Shown: positions 1-7,525 of the stretch, piece by piece
Layout of the letters: every line of letters starts with the position of its first letter
Position numbering within the stretch: position 1 is the first letter of the stretch
Assembly (NCBI GenBank): GCA_023426935.1
Contig: JAEZBR010000013.1
Location: 1 to 12,214 of the forward strand
Length of the DNA: 12,214 bases
Source of the DNA: Bacillota bacterium
GTDB lineage: Bacteria > Bacillota_I > Bacilli_A > Erysipelotrichales > Erysipelotrichaceae
Direction of reading: 5' to 3'
Position numbers and translations under genes: made by a program
Notes under the pieces: generated by a model
Databases searched by the model: none
Seen by the model: only the letters and a program-made list of their open reading frames with translations
What the model was told of the DNA's origin: nothing

Positions 1-2
1 TC

Positions 3-440
3 GGTTATTCAGCCCTAGCTTTTTGTGAAGCCGATCCAGGAATCAAAGTATTAACCTTAGAGAAAGATTCAGGCCGGTTTAGTAAAGCCAAACAAAATCT
101 TTTAGAGTTTAACGATTCGCAAGTCGAATTAATACATGTCGATGCCTTGACTTATCGCCCGGAAAGAATATTCGATCTCTTATTCATCGATGGGGCTAAA
201 ACGAAGAACCAGGAATTCTTCGATTTATTCGCGCAGAATGTTTCGACAGGCGGTTATATCGTGATCGACGATATCGACTTACATGGTTTCGTGCAAGATA
301 TTTCTTTGGTTCGGACAAAACATTTAAGAGATCTAGTCCGGTGTATTCAGTTATTTAAAGAAAACTTAATAAATGATCCAAACTATGAAACTTCTTACTA
401 TCCGATAGGTGATGGGATCTTAGTGGCGAAGAAAAAATAA
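3..440 (+). CDS. SAM-dependent O-methyltransferase, 5' end outside the window
   Basis: The reading frame is open from position 3 and ends at TAA 438-440; the true start lies upstream, so only the last ~145 residues are visible. Seen: GYSALAF near the edge fits the end of the glycine-rich SAM-binding motif I; LTLEKD supplies an acidic residue expected to bind the ribose of SAM. FIDGAK and YIVIDDID match the metal/substrate aspartate motifs of the class I O-methyltransferase family (PF01596). Known: Firmicutes members of this type include YrrM/TrmR, which methylates 5-hydroxyuridine in the tRNA wobble position. Assignment to TrmR rather than another small O-methyltransferase is inference, because the usual yrrM neighbours are outside the window. 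No obvious terminator directly follows the stop. Confidence 0.85.
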   Translation, partial: GYSALAFCEADPGIKVLTLEKDSGRFSKAKQNLLEFNDSQVELIHVDALTYRPERIFDLLFIDGAKTKNQEFFDLFAQNVSTGGYIVIDDIDLHGFVQDISLVRTKHLRDLVRCIQLFKENLINDPNYETSYYPIGDGILVAKKK

Positions 441-505
441 AGCCGAAAAGAAGAATGCAGACAGGGTCAAACTTCCGTCATTTTACGCAATCCTAATGTA
501 TCCAC

Positions 506-534
506 TTGTATTTTAATTAGAATAATGGTTTAAT
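506..534 (+). promoter_or_regulatory. Promoter upstream of the VWA surface-protein gene
   Basis: TTGTAT (506-511), a 17-bp spacer and TTTAAT (529-534) form a plausible sigma-A promoter; the -10 matches consensus at 5 of 6 positions and the -35 is weak. Transcription would start near 541, about 140 nt before the start codon at 684. It would run straight through the hairpin at 566-592. Confidence 0.45.
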
Positions 535-565
535 ATAAAAGAAGTAAGTTTTAGTGCCAATTAAG

Positions 566-592
566 AGCCCAAGGTTATGCTTGAGCTTTTTT
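566..592 (+). terminator. Hairpin plus T-run in the leader of the VWA gene
   Basis: AGCCCAAG (566-573) pairs with CTTGAGCT (580-587) around a 6-nt loop, with a single C-A mismatch, and runs into six T. It could terminate the upstream methyltransferase transcript. It also lies downstream of the promoter-like site at 506-534, so it could act as an attenuator for the VWA gene. Confidence 0.55.
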
Positions 593-683
593 CATTATCA
601 GCAAGAGCAGACCTGAATTCCAGAGCCAAAGGAGCCGAAGCGAATACGGTTATTTTTATCAAGAAAATCTCTGGGAGGAAAAC

Positions 684-2309
684 ATGAGAAAATTTGGAAA
701 AATGGTATTTTCGGTCATGTTGGCGTTAATGGTCGTCTTTGGGACCAGTCAAAGCATCTTCGCCGCAAGCACCGAGCCGATTGAGGACAACATTTCGGCG
801 GATAAGCAAGTAAAAGCTTTAGGGAACAACGATTATCAGATTCGTTTTACAATCCCTGGCGAAACTAAGGTTGAAAAACCGGTTGTCGATATTATGTTTG
901 TATTGGATGGGTCAAGTACCTCACCGGCAGCTTTTAAAACAAGCTTGATCTCGATGCTGGAAAAATTGTCCGCTAATTCCGCAAACGTAACTTATAAAGT
1001 CGGTTTGGTTATGTTTGATCGGAAGGTCTATGATAAGAGTGAAGGTTTGATCGATATTACTTCTAGCGAAAATATCGACAAGATTAAGAATGCGATTAAT
1101 AGTTTTAGCTCCATTGGCGGCACGAATTTACAAGGTGGTGTCATGTTGGGAAAGGATATTCTGGATAAAGATACCAGTGTTCCTGCAAGTAATAAATATT
1201 GTATTTTGCTTTCGGACTTACGAGGATATTTATTTACCCGTACGGCAGGTGGAGTCTTTCAGCAAGTTTATACCGTTAATGATCAAAACACCGCAAGTCC
1301 CGTTTGGACTTACGATGGACTAGCTCGTTATGGCAACGATGCCGCGGGTAGTTACGATGTTAATTCGATTGATGCGTTAATTAGGGAGATGAAAATTCCT
1401 AAGTCGGGCTTAGTTGTCAGCAATCCCGATTGGCTTACCGCTTTAGATGACAAGGGATCGATTTTCGCAGCGGAAGACGGAACCGACGCCGCTAATGCGG
1501 CCGTAGCAGCTGGAACGCCGCTAGTTCCGGCAACGGATCCAACTAATACCACTGCTACCAGTTATGATAAGGAAATTTATCTGGTCGGACAGGATTGGTT
1601 AACGATGAAAGCTGCCGGTTATACTCAATATCTGTTGTATGAACCTTGGCATGGATCGGTCGATAATCACGGAAGTTTATATAAGTCTTTCAGTGAATGG
1701 TTTGAAAAGAACATCGGTCCGAAGTATTCGGCATCCGATACTGATATTACCGAGTCTTTGGAAAATATCACCAGTGATATTATCAATTCGGTTCATAAAG
1801 GAATATTAACCGATCAAATCAATACCGAAAACTTTACTTTCAAGGACAATTCGTTCGAACTAAATTACGGTGGCAACACCTTGACTGGTACGGATCTAGG
1901 AAACGGATCTTATGGTTACGGCACGGTTACAAACGGGGTTTATCAGTTTGTGATGAAAACCAATGCGGACAAAGACACGGTTACTTTAGAAATTAATGCG
2001 CCAATTTCCGATGGAAATAAACTAGTAATGAGTTTTATCGAAACTTATAAAGAAGGTTCATCGGCACCCGGAAGTACGCTTAATACCAATAAGAAAGCCC
2101 GGTTGGATTATATGAATACAACCGAGTATAAGAAAGACCCGAATACTTATACCAGATATATGGAATTCACTTCGCCGACGGTTACGATTACGAATATTCC
2201 CAATACTGCCGACGTAAATAATTCCTGGATCTATCTCTTAGGATTAGCAATCGCGGTCGGGGTTATAACCTTAAGTTTTATCGGTCATAAAAAGTTGAAT
2301 AAAGAATAA
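684..2309 (+). CDS. Secreted VWA-domain surface protein with C-terminal anchor
   Basis: 541 residues. Residues 1-28 look like a signal peptide (basic start, hydrophobic core, cleavage near FAAS). A von Willebrand factor A domain starts around 67: VVDIMFVLDGSST gives the metal-site motif D75-x-S77-x-T79, GGTNLQ supplies T147 and LLSDLR supplies D178, so all three MIDAS elements are present. An insertion or second part (about 180-370) and a beta-rich stretch (about 375-500) follow and are not recognised. The C-terminus has IPNTA (505-509), a hydrophobic helix (515-533) and a basic tail HKKLNKE, the layout of a sortase signal with a non-canonical motif. A GGGAGG site at 673-678 supports the start. 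Likely a surface adhesin or matrix-binding protein; the ligand cannot be told. No sortase gene is in the window. Confidence 0.85.
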   Translation: MRKFGKMVFSVMLALMVVFGTSQSIFAASTEPIEDNISADKQVKALGNNDYQIRFTIPGETKVEKPVVDIMFVLDGSSTSPAAFKTSLISMLEKLSANSANVTYKVGLVMFDRKVYDKSEGLIDITSSENIDKIKNAINSFSSIGGTNLQGGVMLGKDILDKDTSVPASNKYCILLSDLRGYLFTRTAGGVFQQVYTVNDQNTASPVWTYDGLARYGNDAAGSYDVNSIDALIREMKIPKSGLVVSNPDWLTALDDKGSIFAAEDGTDAANAAVAAGTPLVPATDPTNTTATSYDKEIYLVGQDWLTMKAAGYTQYLLYEPWHGSVDNHGSLYKSFSEWFEKNIGPKYSASDTDITESLENITSDIINSVHKGILTDQINTENFTFKDNSFELNYGGNTLTGTDLGNGSYGYGTVTNGVYQFVMKTNADKDTVTLEINAPISDGNKLVMSFIETYKEGSSAPGSTLNTNKKARLDYMNTTEYKKDPNTYTRYMEFTSPTVTITNIPNTADVNNSWIYLLGLAIAVGVITLSFIGHKKLNKE

Positions 2310-2334
2310 CTTAAAGCAAGTATATATCCACCCT

Positions 2335-2371
2335 AAGCCACTAATGGAACTGACATTGGTGGCTTTAATTG
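2335..2371 (+). terminator. Probable terminator of the VWA gene
   Basis: AAGCCACTAAT (2335-2345) pairs with ATTGGTGGCTT (2355-2365) over 11 bp with one G-U pair and a 9-nt loop. The T-run after it is short (TTTAATT), so termination may be incomplete. It lies 26 bp after the VWA stop codon. Confidence 0.6.
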
Positions 2372-2425
2372 TCGGAAAAAATTACGTTAAAGTACCTGTA
2401 TATTAGAGTTTGAACAACTAAAATT

Positions 2426-2457
2426 GTGCTAGAGCATAAACTCCAGCATTCTTTTTA
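2426..2457 (+). terminator. Second terminator-like hairpin after the VWA gene
   Basis: GTGCTAGAG (2426-2434) pairs with CTCCAGCAT (2441-2449) with one A-C mismatch and one G-U pair around a 6-nt loop. It is followed by TCTTTTTATTT. It may back up the weaker terminator at 2335, or end a short transcript of its own. Confidence 0.5.
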
Positions 2458-2546
2458 TTTGTGAATCGGATAGATAATAAGAGTTAATAGGAAGACAAGC
2501 TGGCGAAGAAAGAAGGTTATAAAATAATTTTCTAGTCATGTTTGTG

Positions 2547-2552
2547 TATAAT
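2547..2552 (+). promoter_or_regulatory. Possible -10 element upstream of the ankyrin gene
   Basis: A perfect TATAAT preceded by TGTG, close to an extended -10, but with no good -35 hexamer at 16-18 bp. Transcription would start near 2558 and meet the hairpin at 2602-2637 before the start codon at 2743. Confidence 0.35.
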
Positions 2553-2601
2553 AATCGGAAGTCTTAAGTTTGTTTAAGTATCCTAAGATGCGGTAGTGAT
2601 G

Positions 2602-2637
2602 AGCTTTTTGATTTCTTTCGAGATCAAAAAGGCTTTT
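2602..2637 (+). terminator. UUCG-capped hairpin in the ankyrin gene leader
   Basis: AGC plus TTTTTGA (2602-2611) pairs with TCAAAAA and GCT (2624-2634, one bulged G). An inner TCT/AGA stem is capped by a TTCG tetraloop. The trailing T-run is only four bases. It looks like a weak intrinsic terminator or attenuator; together with the -10 at 2547 it could also delimit a small RNA of about 80 nt. Confidence 0.45.
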
Positions 2638-2742
2638 GTAAATCTGCGTAAAGACACTTGAGAATAATGCGATTTGTGCCAAGACATAGTCTAAAAAATG
2701 AATTCATGATAAAGTAAGATTATTAAGAAACGAGGCGAAATA

Positions 2743-3447
2743 ATGGCCAAAGAAAAAGATATCTTTACCTTAATCAAAGAAGATAATCTACAAGCCGTAA
2801 AGGAAATGGTTAAGAAAGATCCGGAGTTAGTAAACGCCATGGCCCCTAAGAAACCCGCCGATACTAAGGGTATGTCTCCGTTACAGGTATCTTTATGTGC
2901 TGGTTGGCATCGGGATATCGCGGATTTTCTATTGGATAACGGCGCCGATGTCAATTATATGGAAAGTGATCAATGGAAATCATCGCAAGCCAATCCGGTT
3001 TTGCACGATGCGGTCTCGGTTGCCATCATGAACTCAAGACGTTTCGGTTGTGAGAATATGGAAGATGCGACTAATGAGAATATGATATTAAGACATAATA
3101 AAGAAGATGCGGATCGGGCTTATAAACTATTAGAACGAATGATTAAGATGGGCGCTGATGTCAATGCGGTCGATAGAGATAATATCAATGCCTTGGGACA
3201 TGCTGTCTCGCAAGCCCAATTCTGCTGTCCGGTAACAAATCTACAGACGGGGAAGTTCTACACTGAACCGCATATCATTCCCGAAATGATTGAGGATTTC
3301 CAACGGATCTTCCGGTTATTGATTAATTCCGGAGCCAAGAGTGACACTAAAAGTAATTACAGTCATAAAACGACAAAAGAACTATTTGAAAAACATGCCG
3401 TGTGGGGGATTGTCGAACCGGTACTTAAAGAATTCGAAAAGAACTAA
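2743..3447 (+). CDS. Ankyrin-repeat protein
   Basis: 234 residues with no signal peptide or membrane segment, so probably cytoplasmic. Seen: an N-terminal helix pair (DIFTLIKEDNLQAVKEMVKKDPELVN, about 6-31) typical of a capping ankyrin repeat. A good repeat follows at about 43-75 (GMSPLQVSLCAGWHRDIADFLLDNGADVN), another at about 126-160 (MGADVNAVDRDNINALGHAVSQA) and a degenerate last one near 190-205 (RLLINSGAKSD). Ankyrin repeats bind proteins; no enzymatic domain is present and the partner is unknown. The start is supported by GAGG at 2732-2735. There is no terminator between it and the next gene, so read-through is possible, but that gene also has its own promoter. Confidence 0.85.
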   Translation: MAKEKDIFTLIKEDNLQAVKEMVKKDPELVNAMAPKKPADTKGMSPLQVSLCAGWHRDIADFLLDNGADVNYMESDQWKSSQANPVLHDAVSVAIMNSRRFGCENMEDATNENMILRHNKEDADRAYKLLERMIKMGADVNAVDRDNINALGHAVSQAQFCCPVTNLQTGKFYTEPHIIPEMIEDFQRIFRLLINSGAKSDTKSNYSHKTTKELFEKHAVWGIVEPVLKEFEKN

Positions 3448-3449
3448 TC

Positions 3450-3479
3450 TTGTACCTAAGAGAATAAATATAGTATAAT
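3450..3479 (+). promoter_or_regulatory. Promoter of the RraB-like membrane protein gene
   Basis: TTGTAC (3450-3455), an 18-bp spacer and a perfect TATAAT (3474-3479). Transcription would start about 35 nt before the start codon at 3522. A small AAGC/GCTT hairpin lies just upstream of the AGAGG ribosome site at 3512-3516. Confidence 0.65.
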
Positions 3480-3521
3480 TCAATTAATCAAACAGCAAGC
3501 ATATAGCTTGAAGAGGTAATT

Positions 3522-4199
3522 ATGTCAGACAAAAAATCAGGAAACAAAGTTATTAAAGTCGTTGCAGGTCTTATCGGTGCCGCCGCCGCGGTGGTGGCCG
3601 GTGCTTATTTGATTGGTCGGTTGAATGGCGAACAGGAAACGGACAGCGAAGAATTGAAGTTGATTAAATTGAATAACAAGAATCCTAAACTTCCGCCGGA
3701 ACCGTTAAAAGCCGGTAAGGAAAAACTCGAAGAAGTTAAAGCGGTTGCCCAGAAGAAAGTTGAAGCCGCCCATGAAGAATTAGAAGCGCAAAAAGAAGTT
3801 GCGAAAGAGTTCAAAGAAGAGTTTAAAGCTAAAAGACATTTGAACGAGGAAAAATTGCCTGACGATATTGAGGGCGAATATCCGGATTTGAGCAATCGTA
3901 AGATTGAATCGATCCGCAAACAAATTGCGTCGATGATTGAAAGTATGCCGGATAAAAAAGAAGTCAATTTAGTTCACTATGTAACTTTCGAAAATGGCGA
4001 ACAGGCAAAAGTATTCGCTGGCCTATGCGAAAGCGAAGGCTACAGTGTCGCTAATAACAACGAACAGGAGAACGAACTAAACTTAGGCAAGAAGAGTCCG
4101 CTAGATCAAAGAGTCTTGGAAAGAGTAATCCTCAACCTTGCTAACCGTGCCGCTAAAGACGGCGGAGCATATAAAGGCTGGGCTATCAAAGTTAATTAG
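3522..4199 (+). CDS. Membrane-anchored coiled-coil protein with RraB-like C-terminal domain
   Basis: 225 residues. Residues 9-32 form one alanine/valine-rich transmembrane segment close to the N-terminus. About 62-105 is a highly charged K/E-rich helix, probably a coiled coil or stalk. About 148-225 is a compact domain: VHYVTFENGEQAKVFAGLC, then EGYSV, then a helix and AKDGGAYKGWAIKV. The order 'Phe/Asp-rich strand, helix, EG(Y/F) strand, helix, (H/D)GG-Y-GW' resembles the RraB family (PF06877), known in E. coli as an inhibitor of RNase E. That match is from pattern memory. Function in this organism, which would use other RNases, is unknown. AGAGG at 3512-3516 supports the start; own promoter and terminator make it a single-gene unit. 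Confidence 0.75.
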   Translation: MSDKKSGNKVIKVVAGLIGAAAAVVAGAYLIGRLNGEQETDSEELKLIKLNNKNPKLPPEPLKAGKEKLEEVKAVAQKKVEAAHEELEAQKEVAKEFKEEFKAKRHLNEEKLPDDIEGEYPDLSNRKIESIRKQIASMIESMPDKKEVNLVHYVTFENGEQAKVFAGLCESEGYSVANNNEQENELNLGKKSPLDQRVLERVILNLANRAAKDGGAYKGWAIKVN

Positions 4200-4207
4200 T
4201 TTACTTC

Positions 4208-4233
4208 AAGCGATGATCAATTTCATCGCTTTT
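4208..4233 (+). terminator. Terminator between the RraB-like gene and ecfA1
   Basis: A perfect 9-bp stem, AAGCGATGA (4208-4216) with TCATCGCTT (4223-4231), a TCAATT loop and a short T-run. It separates the upstream single gene from the ecf operon. Confidence 0.75.
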
Positions 4234-4249
4234 AATCTGGGTTAAAAGA

Positions 4250-4278
4250 TTGAGGATACTAACTCAATGGTTTATAAT
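4250..4278 (+). promoter_or_regulatory. Promoter of the ecfA1-ecfA2-ecfT-truA operon
   Basis: TTGAGG (4250-4255), exactly 17 bp, then a perfect TATAAT (4273-4278). The start codon of ecfA1 is 24 nt beyond the -10, so the leader is very short. No riboswitch is visible. Confidence 0.75.
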
Positions 4279-4301
4279 ACAAACGCATCAAAAGGAGTAC
4301 T

Positions 4302-5126
4302 ATGAACATTATTGAGGTTAAGAATCTATCCTTCAGTTATGATACCGACGAAGTCTTAAAAAACGTCAGTTTTGAGCTTGAAGAAGGAAAATATGTCTCC
4401 ATCATCGGACCTAACGGTTCCGGGAAGAGTACTTTAGCGAAATTGCTGATTGGTTTGCTGGAAAAGAAACAGGGATCGATTTTAATCGACGGATTGGAAC
4501 TAAACGAACAGAATGTCGCCGCGATCCGTGACAAGATCGGCATCGTGTTCCAGAATCCGGATAATCAGTTCATCGGGGCTTCGGTACGTGACGATATTGC
4601 GTTTGGGTTAGAGAATCATTGTGTGCCCCATGAAAAGATGGATCCCTTGATTGAAACCTTCGCGAATAAAGTTAAAATGACTAATTACTTGGAAAGTGAA
4701 CCGAGTAAATTATCCGGCGGTCAGAAACAAAGAGTAGCAATTGCCGGAGTTTTAGCGATGATGCCCAAAATTATTATTTTCGATGAAGCGACCAGTATGT
4801 TAGATCCGGAAGGAAAAAAAGAAATTCGGAATTTGATCAATCAGCTTCATCAAGAAAAGAAGATGACGATTTTATCAATCAGTCACGACATTGATGAAGT
4901 CTCGAACAGCGATGAAGTATTAGTCTTGGATTCTGGACAGATTGTAATGCAGGGCAAACCGGAGAAAGTATTGTCCCAACGCCAGGAATTAATTAAACGA
5001 AAGCTAGATGTACCATTCACCTTAAAAATTGCGGATGATTTAAATACGAAGGGAATAAAAATTAAACCGACTTTAAACTTAGAAGAATTAGCGGAGGGCA
5101 TATGGCAATCATTTTCCACAAAGTAA
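4302..5126 (+). CDS. ecfA1: ECF transporter ATPase A1
   Basis: 274 residues, usual length. One of two ATPases of the energy-coupling factor module that powers uptake of vitamins and trace metals with interchangeable S components. Seen: Walker A GPNGSGKS (36-43), Q-loop FQNPDNQF with Q84, signature LSGGQ (137-141), Walker B IIIFDEATS (D161, E162) and switch histidine in SISHD (H195). All catalytic motifs are intact. A strong AAAGGAG site at 4291-4297 fixes the start. The last 25 bp overlap ecfA2, which implies translational coupling. Being first, with IIIFDEATSMLDPEG and the FQNPDNQ motif, fits A1 (CbiO1) rather than A2. In many Firmicutes this gene follows rplQ; here it follows an unrelated gene. 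Confidence 0.95.
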   Translation: MNIIEVKNLSFSYDTDEVLKNVSFELEEGKYVSIIGPNGSGKSTLAKLLIGLLEKKQGSILIDGLELNEQNVAAIRDKIGIVFQNPDNQFIGASVRDDIAFGLENHCVPHEKMDPLIETFANKVKMTNYLESEPSKLSGGQKQRVAIAGVLAMMPKIIIFDEATSMLDPEGKKEIRNLINQLHQEKKMTILSISHDIDEVSNSDEVLVLDSGQIVMQGKPEKVLSQRQELIKRKLDVPFTLKIADDLNTKGIKIKPTLNLEELAEGIWQSFSTK

Positions 5127-5956
5127 GCTATGAATATTCACCCAATACGCCTTTCAGCTATCCGGCTTTGAAAGATATTGACTTGGAGTTTTCCTTAGGA
5201 AAAATGACCGCCATTATAGGCGCAACTGGTTCGGGGAAGACGACTTTAGTGCAGCATCTTAATGCGTTATTATTACCGACTTCAGGTAAGTTGGAAGTGT
5301 TGGATAAAACCATAAACGCCAAAGAAAAACCGAAGAATTTGAAAGAGTTAAGACATAAGGTTGGCTTGGTTTTTCAGTTTCCGGAGTATCAGTTATTCGA
5401 AGAAACTATCTTAAAAGATGTCGCCTTCGGACCGAAGAACTTCGGTATCGGGGAAGAAGAGGCGAATAATTTAGCGAAGAAGGCTTTAAAAGAAGTCGGT
5501 ATCGAACCGGAATACTATGAACGTTCACCGTTAGATCTTTCAGGGGGCCAGAAACGCCGAGTGGCCATTGCGGGAATCTTGGCCATGAATCCTGAAGTGT
5601 TAGTCTTGGATGAACCAACGGCCGGATTAGATCCGGAAGGAACTAAGACGATGATGAATCTGTTTAGTAAGTTTAAAACGGAACAGCATAAAACAATCTT
5701 GTTGGTTACCCATGATATGGAACAAGTGATGAACTATTGTGATGAGGTTGTGGTTATCAAAGACGGACAGGTTCTCATTAAGAGTGAAGTTCAGGACTTT
5801 TTCAGCTCTGATGAATTACTGAATAAAGCAGAGATTGACCCTCCTTCTTTAATCAAACTTCAGCAGTTATTAAGTGAGAAGGGTTATAAACTTCCCAAAA
5901 GGTACTTATCTAATGAGGCCTTGATTGATGAATTGGTAAGCAGGTATCGTAAATGA
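5102..5956 (+). CDS. ecfA2: ECF transporter ATPase A2
   Basis: 284 residues. Partner ATPase of EcfA1 in the ECF module. Seen: Walker A GATGSGKT (40-47), Q-loop FQFPEYQLF with Q92, signature LSGGQ (146-150), Walker B VLVLDEPTAGLDPEG (D170, E171) and H204 in LVTHD. The FQFPEYQLFE motif is characteristic of the A2 (CbiO2) paralogue. A GGAGG at 5093-5097, inside the end of ecfA1, places the start at 5102; the genes overlap by 25 bp. The 3' end overlaps ecfT by 4 bp (ATGA). The two ATPases form a heterodimer that binds the coupling helices of EcfT on the cytoplasmic side of the membrane. Confidence 0.95.
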   Translation: MAIIFHKVSYEYSPNTPFSYPALKDIDLEFSLGKMTAIIGATGSGKTTLVQHLNALLLPTSGKLEVLDKTINAKEKPKNLKELRHKVGLVFQFPEYQLFEETILKDVAFGPKNFGIGEEEANNLAKKALKEVGIEPEYYERSPLDLSGGQKRRVAIAGILAMNPEVLVLDEPTAGLDPEGTKTMMNLFSKFKTEQHKTILLVTHDMEQVMNYCDEVVVIKDGQVLIKSEVQDFFSSDELLNKAEIDPPSLIKLQQLLSEKGYKLPKRYLSNEALIDELVSRYRK

Positions 5957-6753
5957 ACAATATTGCGTTAGGAAGATACATTCCTTTAGATTCCCCCCTA
6001 CATAAGTTAGATCCCCGCGCAAAGATCGTCGCCATGTTTGCGTTACTGATTGCGATTTTTATCGACACCGGTTTTAGCGGTTACGCAATCTTAGGCGTAA
6101 TTATTCTGATTGGGGTTTTATTGGCGAAGTTGCAATTCAACTTTATTTGGAAAGCGATGAAACCGATGTTATTTATGTTGGTTTTCTTATTAGTGATCAA
6201 TCTCTTAGTAATCAAAACCGGCTATGTGCTCTTGACCATCGGTCCTTTGACTATTTATTCGGATGCGGTTTTTCAAACCTTATATATTACGATTCGGTTA
6301 ATCTTAATGATTAACATTACCACCTTACTAACCGCCACAACTAAACCGATGGATCTGACGATTGCAATTGAGGATCTTCTTTCACCGCTGAAAGTAATCG
6401 GCGTCCCGGCCCATGATATTGCCATGATGATTTCGATTGCCTTGCGATTTATTCCGACCTTGTTAGAAGAGAGTCAACGGATCTTGAAAGCTCAAGCTTC
6501 TAGAGGTGTCGATCTTGAACAGGGTTCTTTGAAGGAAAAAGTTACGGCGATCCTTTCTCTGATCGTACCGTTATTCGTTTCAAGTTTTCAAAAAGCCGAT
6601 GATTTAGCCGATGCGATGGAAGCTCGAGGTTATGACCCGGGAAATAAAAGAGTCCGGTACCGCCAGTTAAAAATGCGGGGTAACGATTATTTCTTAATGA
6701 TTTTCTGCAATGTAATTTTGGCCGGAATGATTGTCATGAAGGTCTATCTATGA
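5953..6753 (+). CDS. ecfT: ECF transporter transmembrane (T) component
   Basis: 266 residues. Integral membrane scaffold of the ECF module, linking the ATPases to S components that bind the substrate. Seen: N-terminal LGRYIPLDSPLHKLDPRAK, typical of EcfT. Hydrophobic segments follow at about 25-58, 70-88 and 105-130, and one near the C-terminus at about 245-263. The two Ala-Arg-Gly type motifs that contact the ATPases are present as SRG (183-185, ASRGVD) and ARG (224-226, EARGYD). It overlaps ecfA2 and truA by 4 bp each, so the operon is tightly coupled. No S component is encoded here, as is usual for a shared (group II) ECF module. Confidence 0.95.
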   Translation: MNNIALGRYIPLDSPLHKLDPRAKIVAMFALLIAIFIDTGFSGYAILGVIILIGVLLAKLQFNFIWKAMKPMLFMLVFLLVINLLVIKTGYVLLTIGPLTIYSDAVFQTLYITIRLILMINITTLLTATTKPMDLTIAIEDLLSPLKVIGVPAHDIAMMISIALRFIPTLLEESQRILKAQASRGVDLEQGSLKEKVTAILSLIVPLFVSSFQKADDLADAMEARGYDPGNKRVRYRQLKMRGNDYFLMIFCNVILAGMIVMKVYL

Positions 6754-7505
6754 ATCGTTATAAAGTGACCGTAGCGTATGACGGTAGCAATTACTGCGGT
6801 TGGCAAGTCCAACCCAACGGGATTAGTATCGAGACAGTGATTGAAGAAGCATTGTTAAAGATCACGAAGGTTAAGACGCCGATTGTCGGCAGTGGCAGAA
6901 CCGATGCCAAAGTTCATGCTTATGGGCAGGTTTTTCACTTTGACAGTGAGCTTAAAATGAATGTTCGGCAATGGCTGTCTGCCTTAAACGCGAACCTTCC
7001 TGACGATATTAACGTGATAAAGGTAGAAAGAGTAGACATTAATTTTCATGCCCGCTATGACGCTTTATGGAAGGAATATGACTATCTGATCAATGTCGGT
7101 GATTATGATCCGTTCAAAAGAAACTATGTCTATCAATATAATAAACCTTTGGATCTGGTAAAGATGCGCCAGGCTTCCCGTTATTTCATCGGGACGCATA
7201 ATTTTACGGCTTTCAATGCGAATCCCTTAAGTGAAAGACCCGATCAAACCAGAACCATCTATAAGCTATCGCTCAAAGAAAATAAGGGTATCATTACGAT
7301 ACGGTATATCGGAAACGGTTTTATGCGTTATATGGTCAGAATGATGACCCAGACTCTAATCGAAGTAGGCAAAGGGAAGATTAAACCCGAAAGAGTCGGA
7401 CAATTATTAACGAATGCGGTTAAACATTCGGCTCCCTATAATGCCCGACCGGAAGGATTATATCTGGTTAAAGTCGGTTATCAAGAATATTCTGAGGAAG
7501 TATAG
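6750..7505 (+). CDS. truA: tRNA pseudouridine synthase A
   Basis: 251 residues, normal length. Converts uridines 38-40 in the anticodon stem of many tRNAs to pseudouridine. Seen: N-terminal YKVTVAYDGSNYCGWQVQPN; catalytic motif GSGRTDAKVHAYGQ with nucleophile D52; NFHARYDALWKEYDY; and the C-terminal FMRYMVRMM core. The residue two after the catalytic Asp is Lys54, where the family usually has Gly or the order KG, a small oddity beside an intact active site. It overlaps ecfT by 4 bp. truA directly behind ecfT and before rplM-rpsI is a common Firmicutes order. Confidence 0.95.
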   Translation: MNRYKVTVAYDGSNYCGWQVQPNGISIETVIEEALLKITKVKTPIVGSGRTDAKVHAYGQVFHFDSELKMNVRQWLSALNANLPDDINVIKVERVDINFHARYDALWKEYDYLINVGDYDPFKRNYVYQYNKPLDLVKMRQASRYFIGTHNFTAFNANPLSERPDQTRTIYKLSLKENKGIITIRYIGNGFMRYMVRMMTQTLIEVGKGKIKPERVGQLLTNAVKHSAPYNARPEGLYLVKVGYQEYSEEV

Positions 7506-7525
7506 CCCAAATTGAGGGGATGTAA

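Larger units (their letters stand above)
2310..2742. other. 433-bp intergenic stretch with three hairpins
   Basis: No coding region could be supported here. It holds three terminator-like hairpins (2335-2371, 2426-2457, 2602-2637) and a TATAAT at 2547-2552 that could start a leader for the ankyrin gene at 2743. The remainder, about 2640-2730, shows nothing recognisable apart from the GAGG ribosome site at 2732-2735. Confidence 0.6.

Noticed and set aside
541..683. A riboswitch, for example for cyclic di-GMP, in the leader of the surface protein
   Set aside because: I looked for the conserved core motifs and they are not there; only the simple hairpin at 566-592 is supported.
1090..1552. Alternative frames inside the VWA gene on both strands
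   Set aside because: They overlap a well-supported domain protein, lack ribosome sites and resemble no family.
3605..3967. A 120-codon minus-strand frame opposite the RraB-like gene
   Set aside because: It is antisense to a gene with its own promoter, ribosome site and clear domains. Its serine/phenylalanine-rich product is what an antisense of a K/E-rich gene gives.
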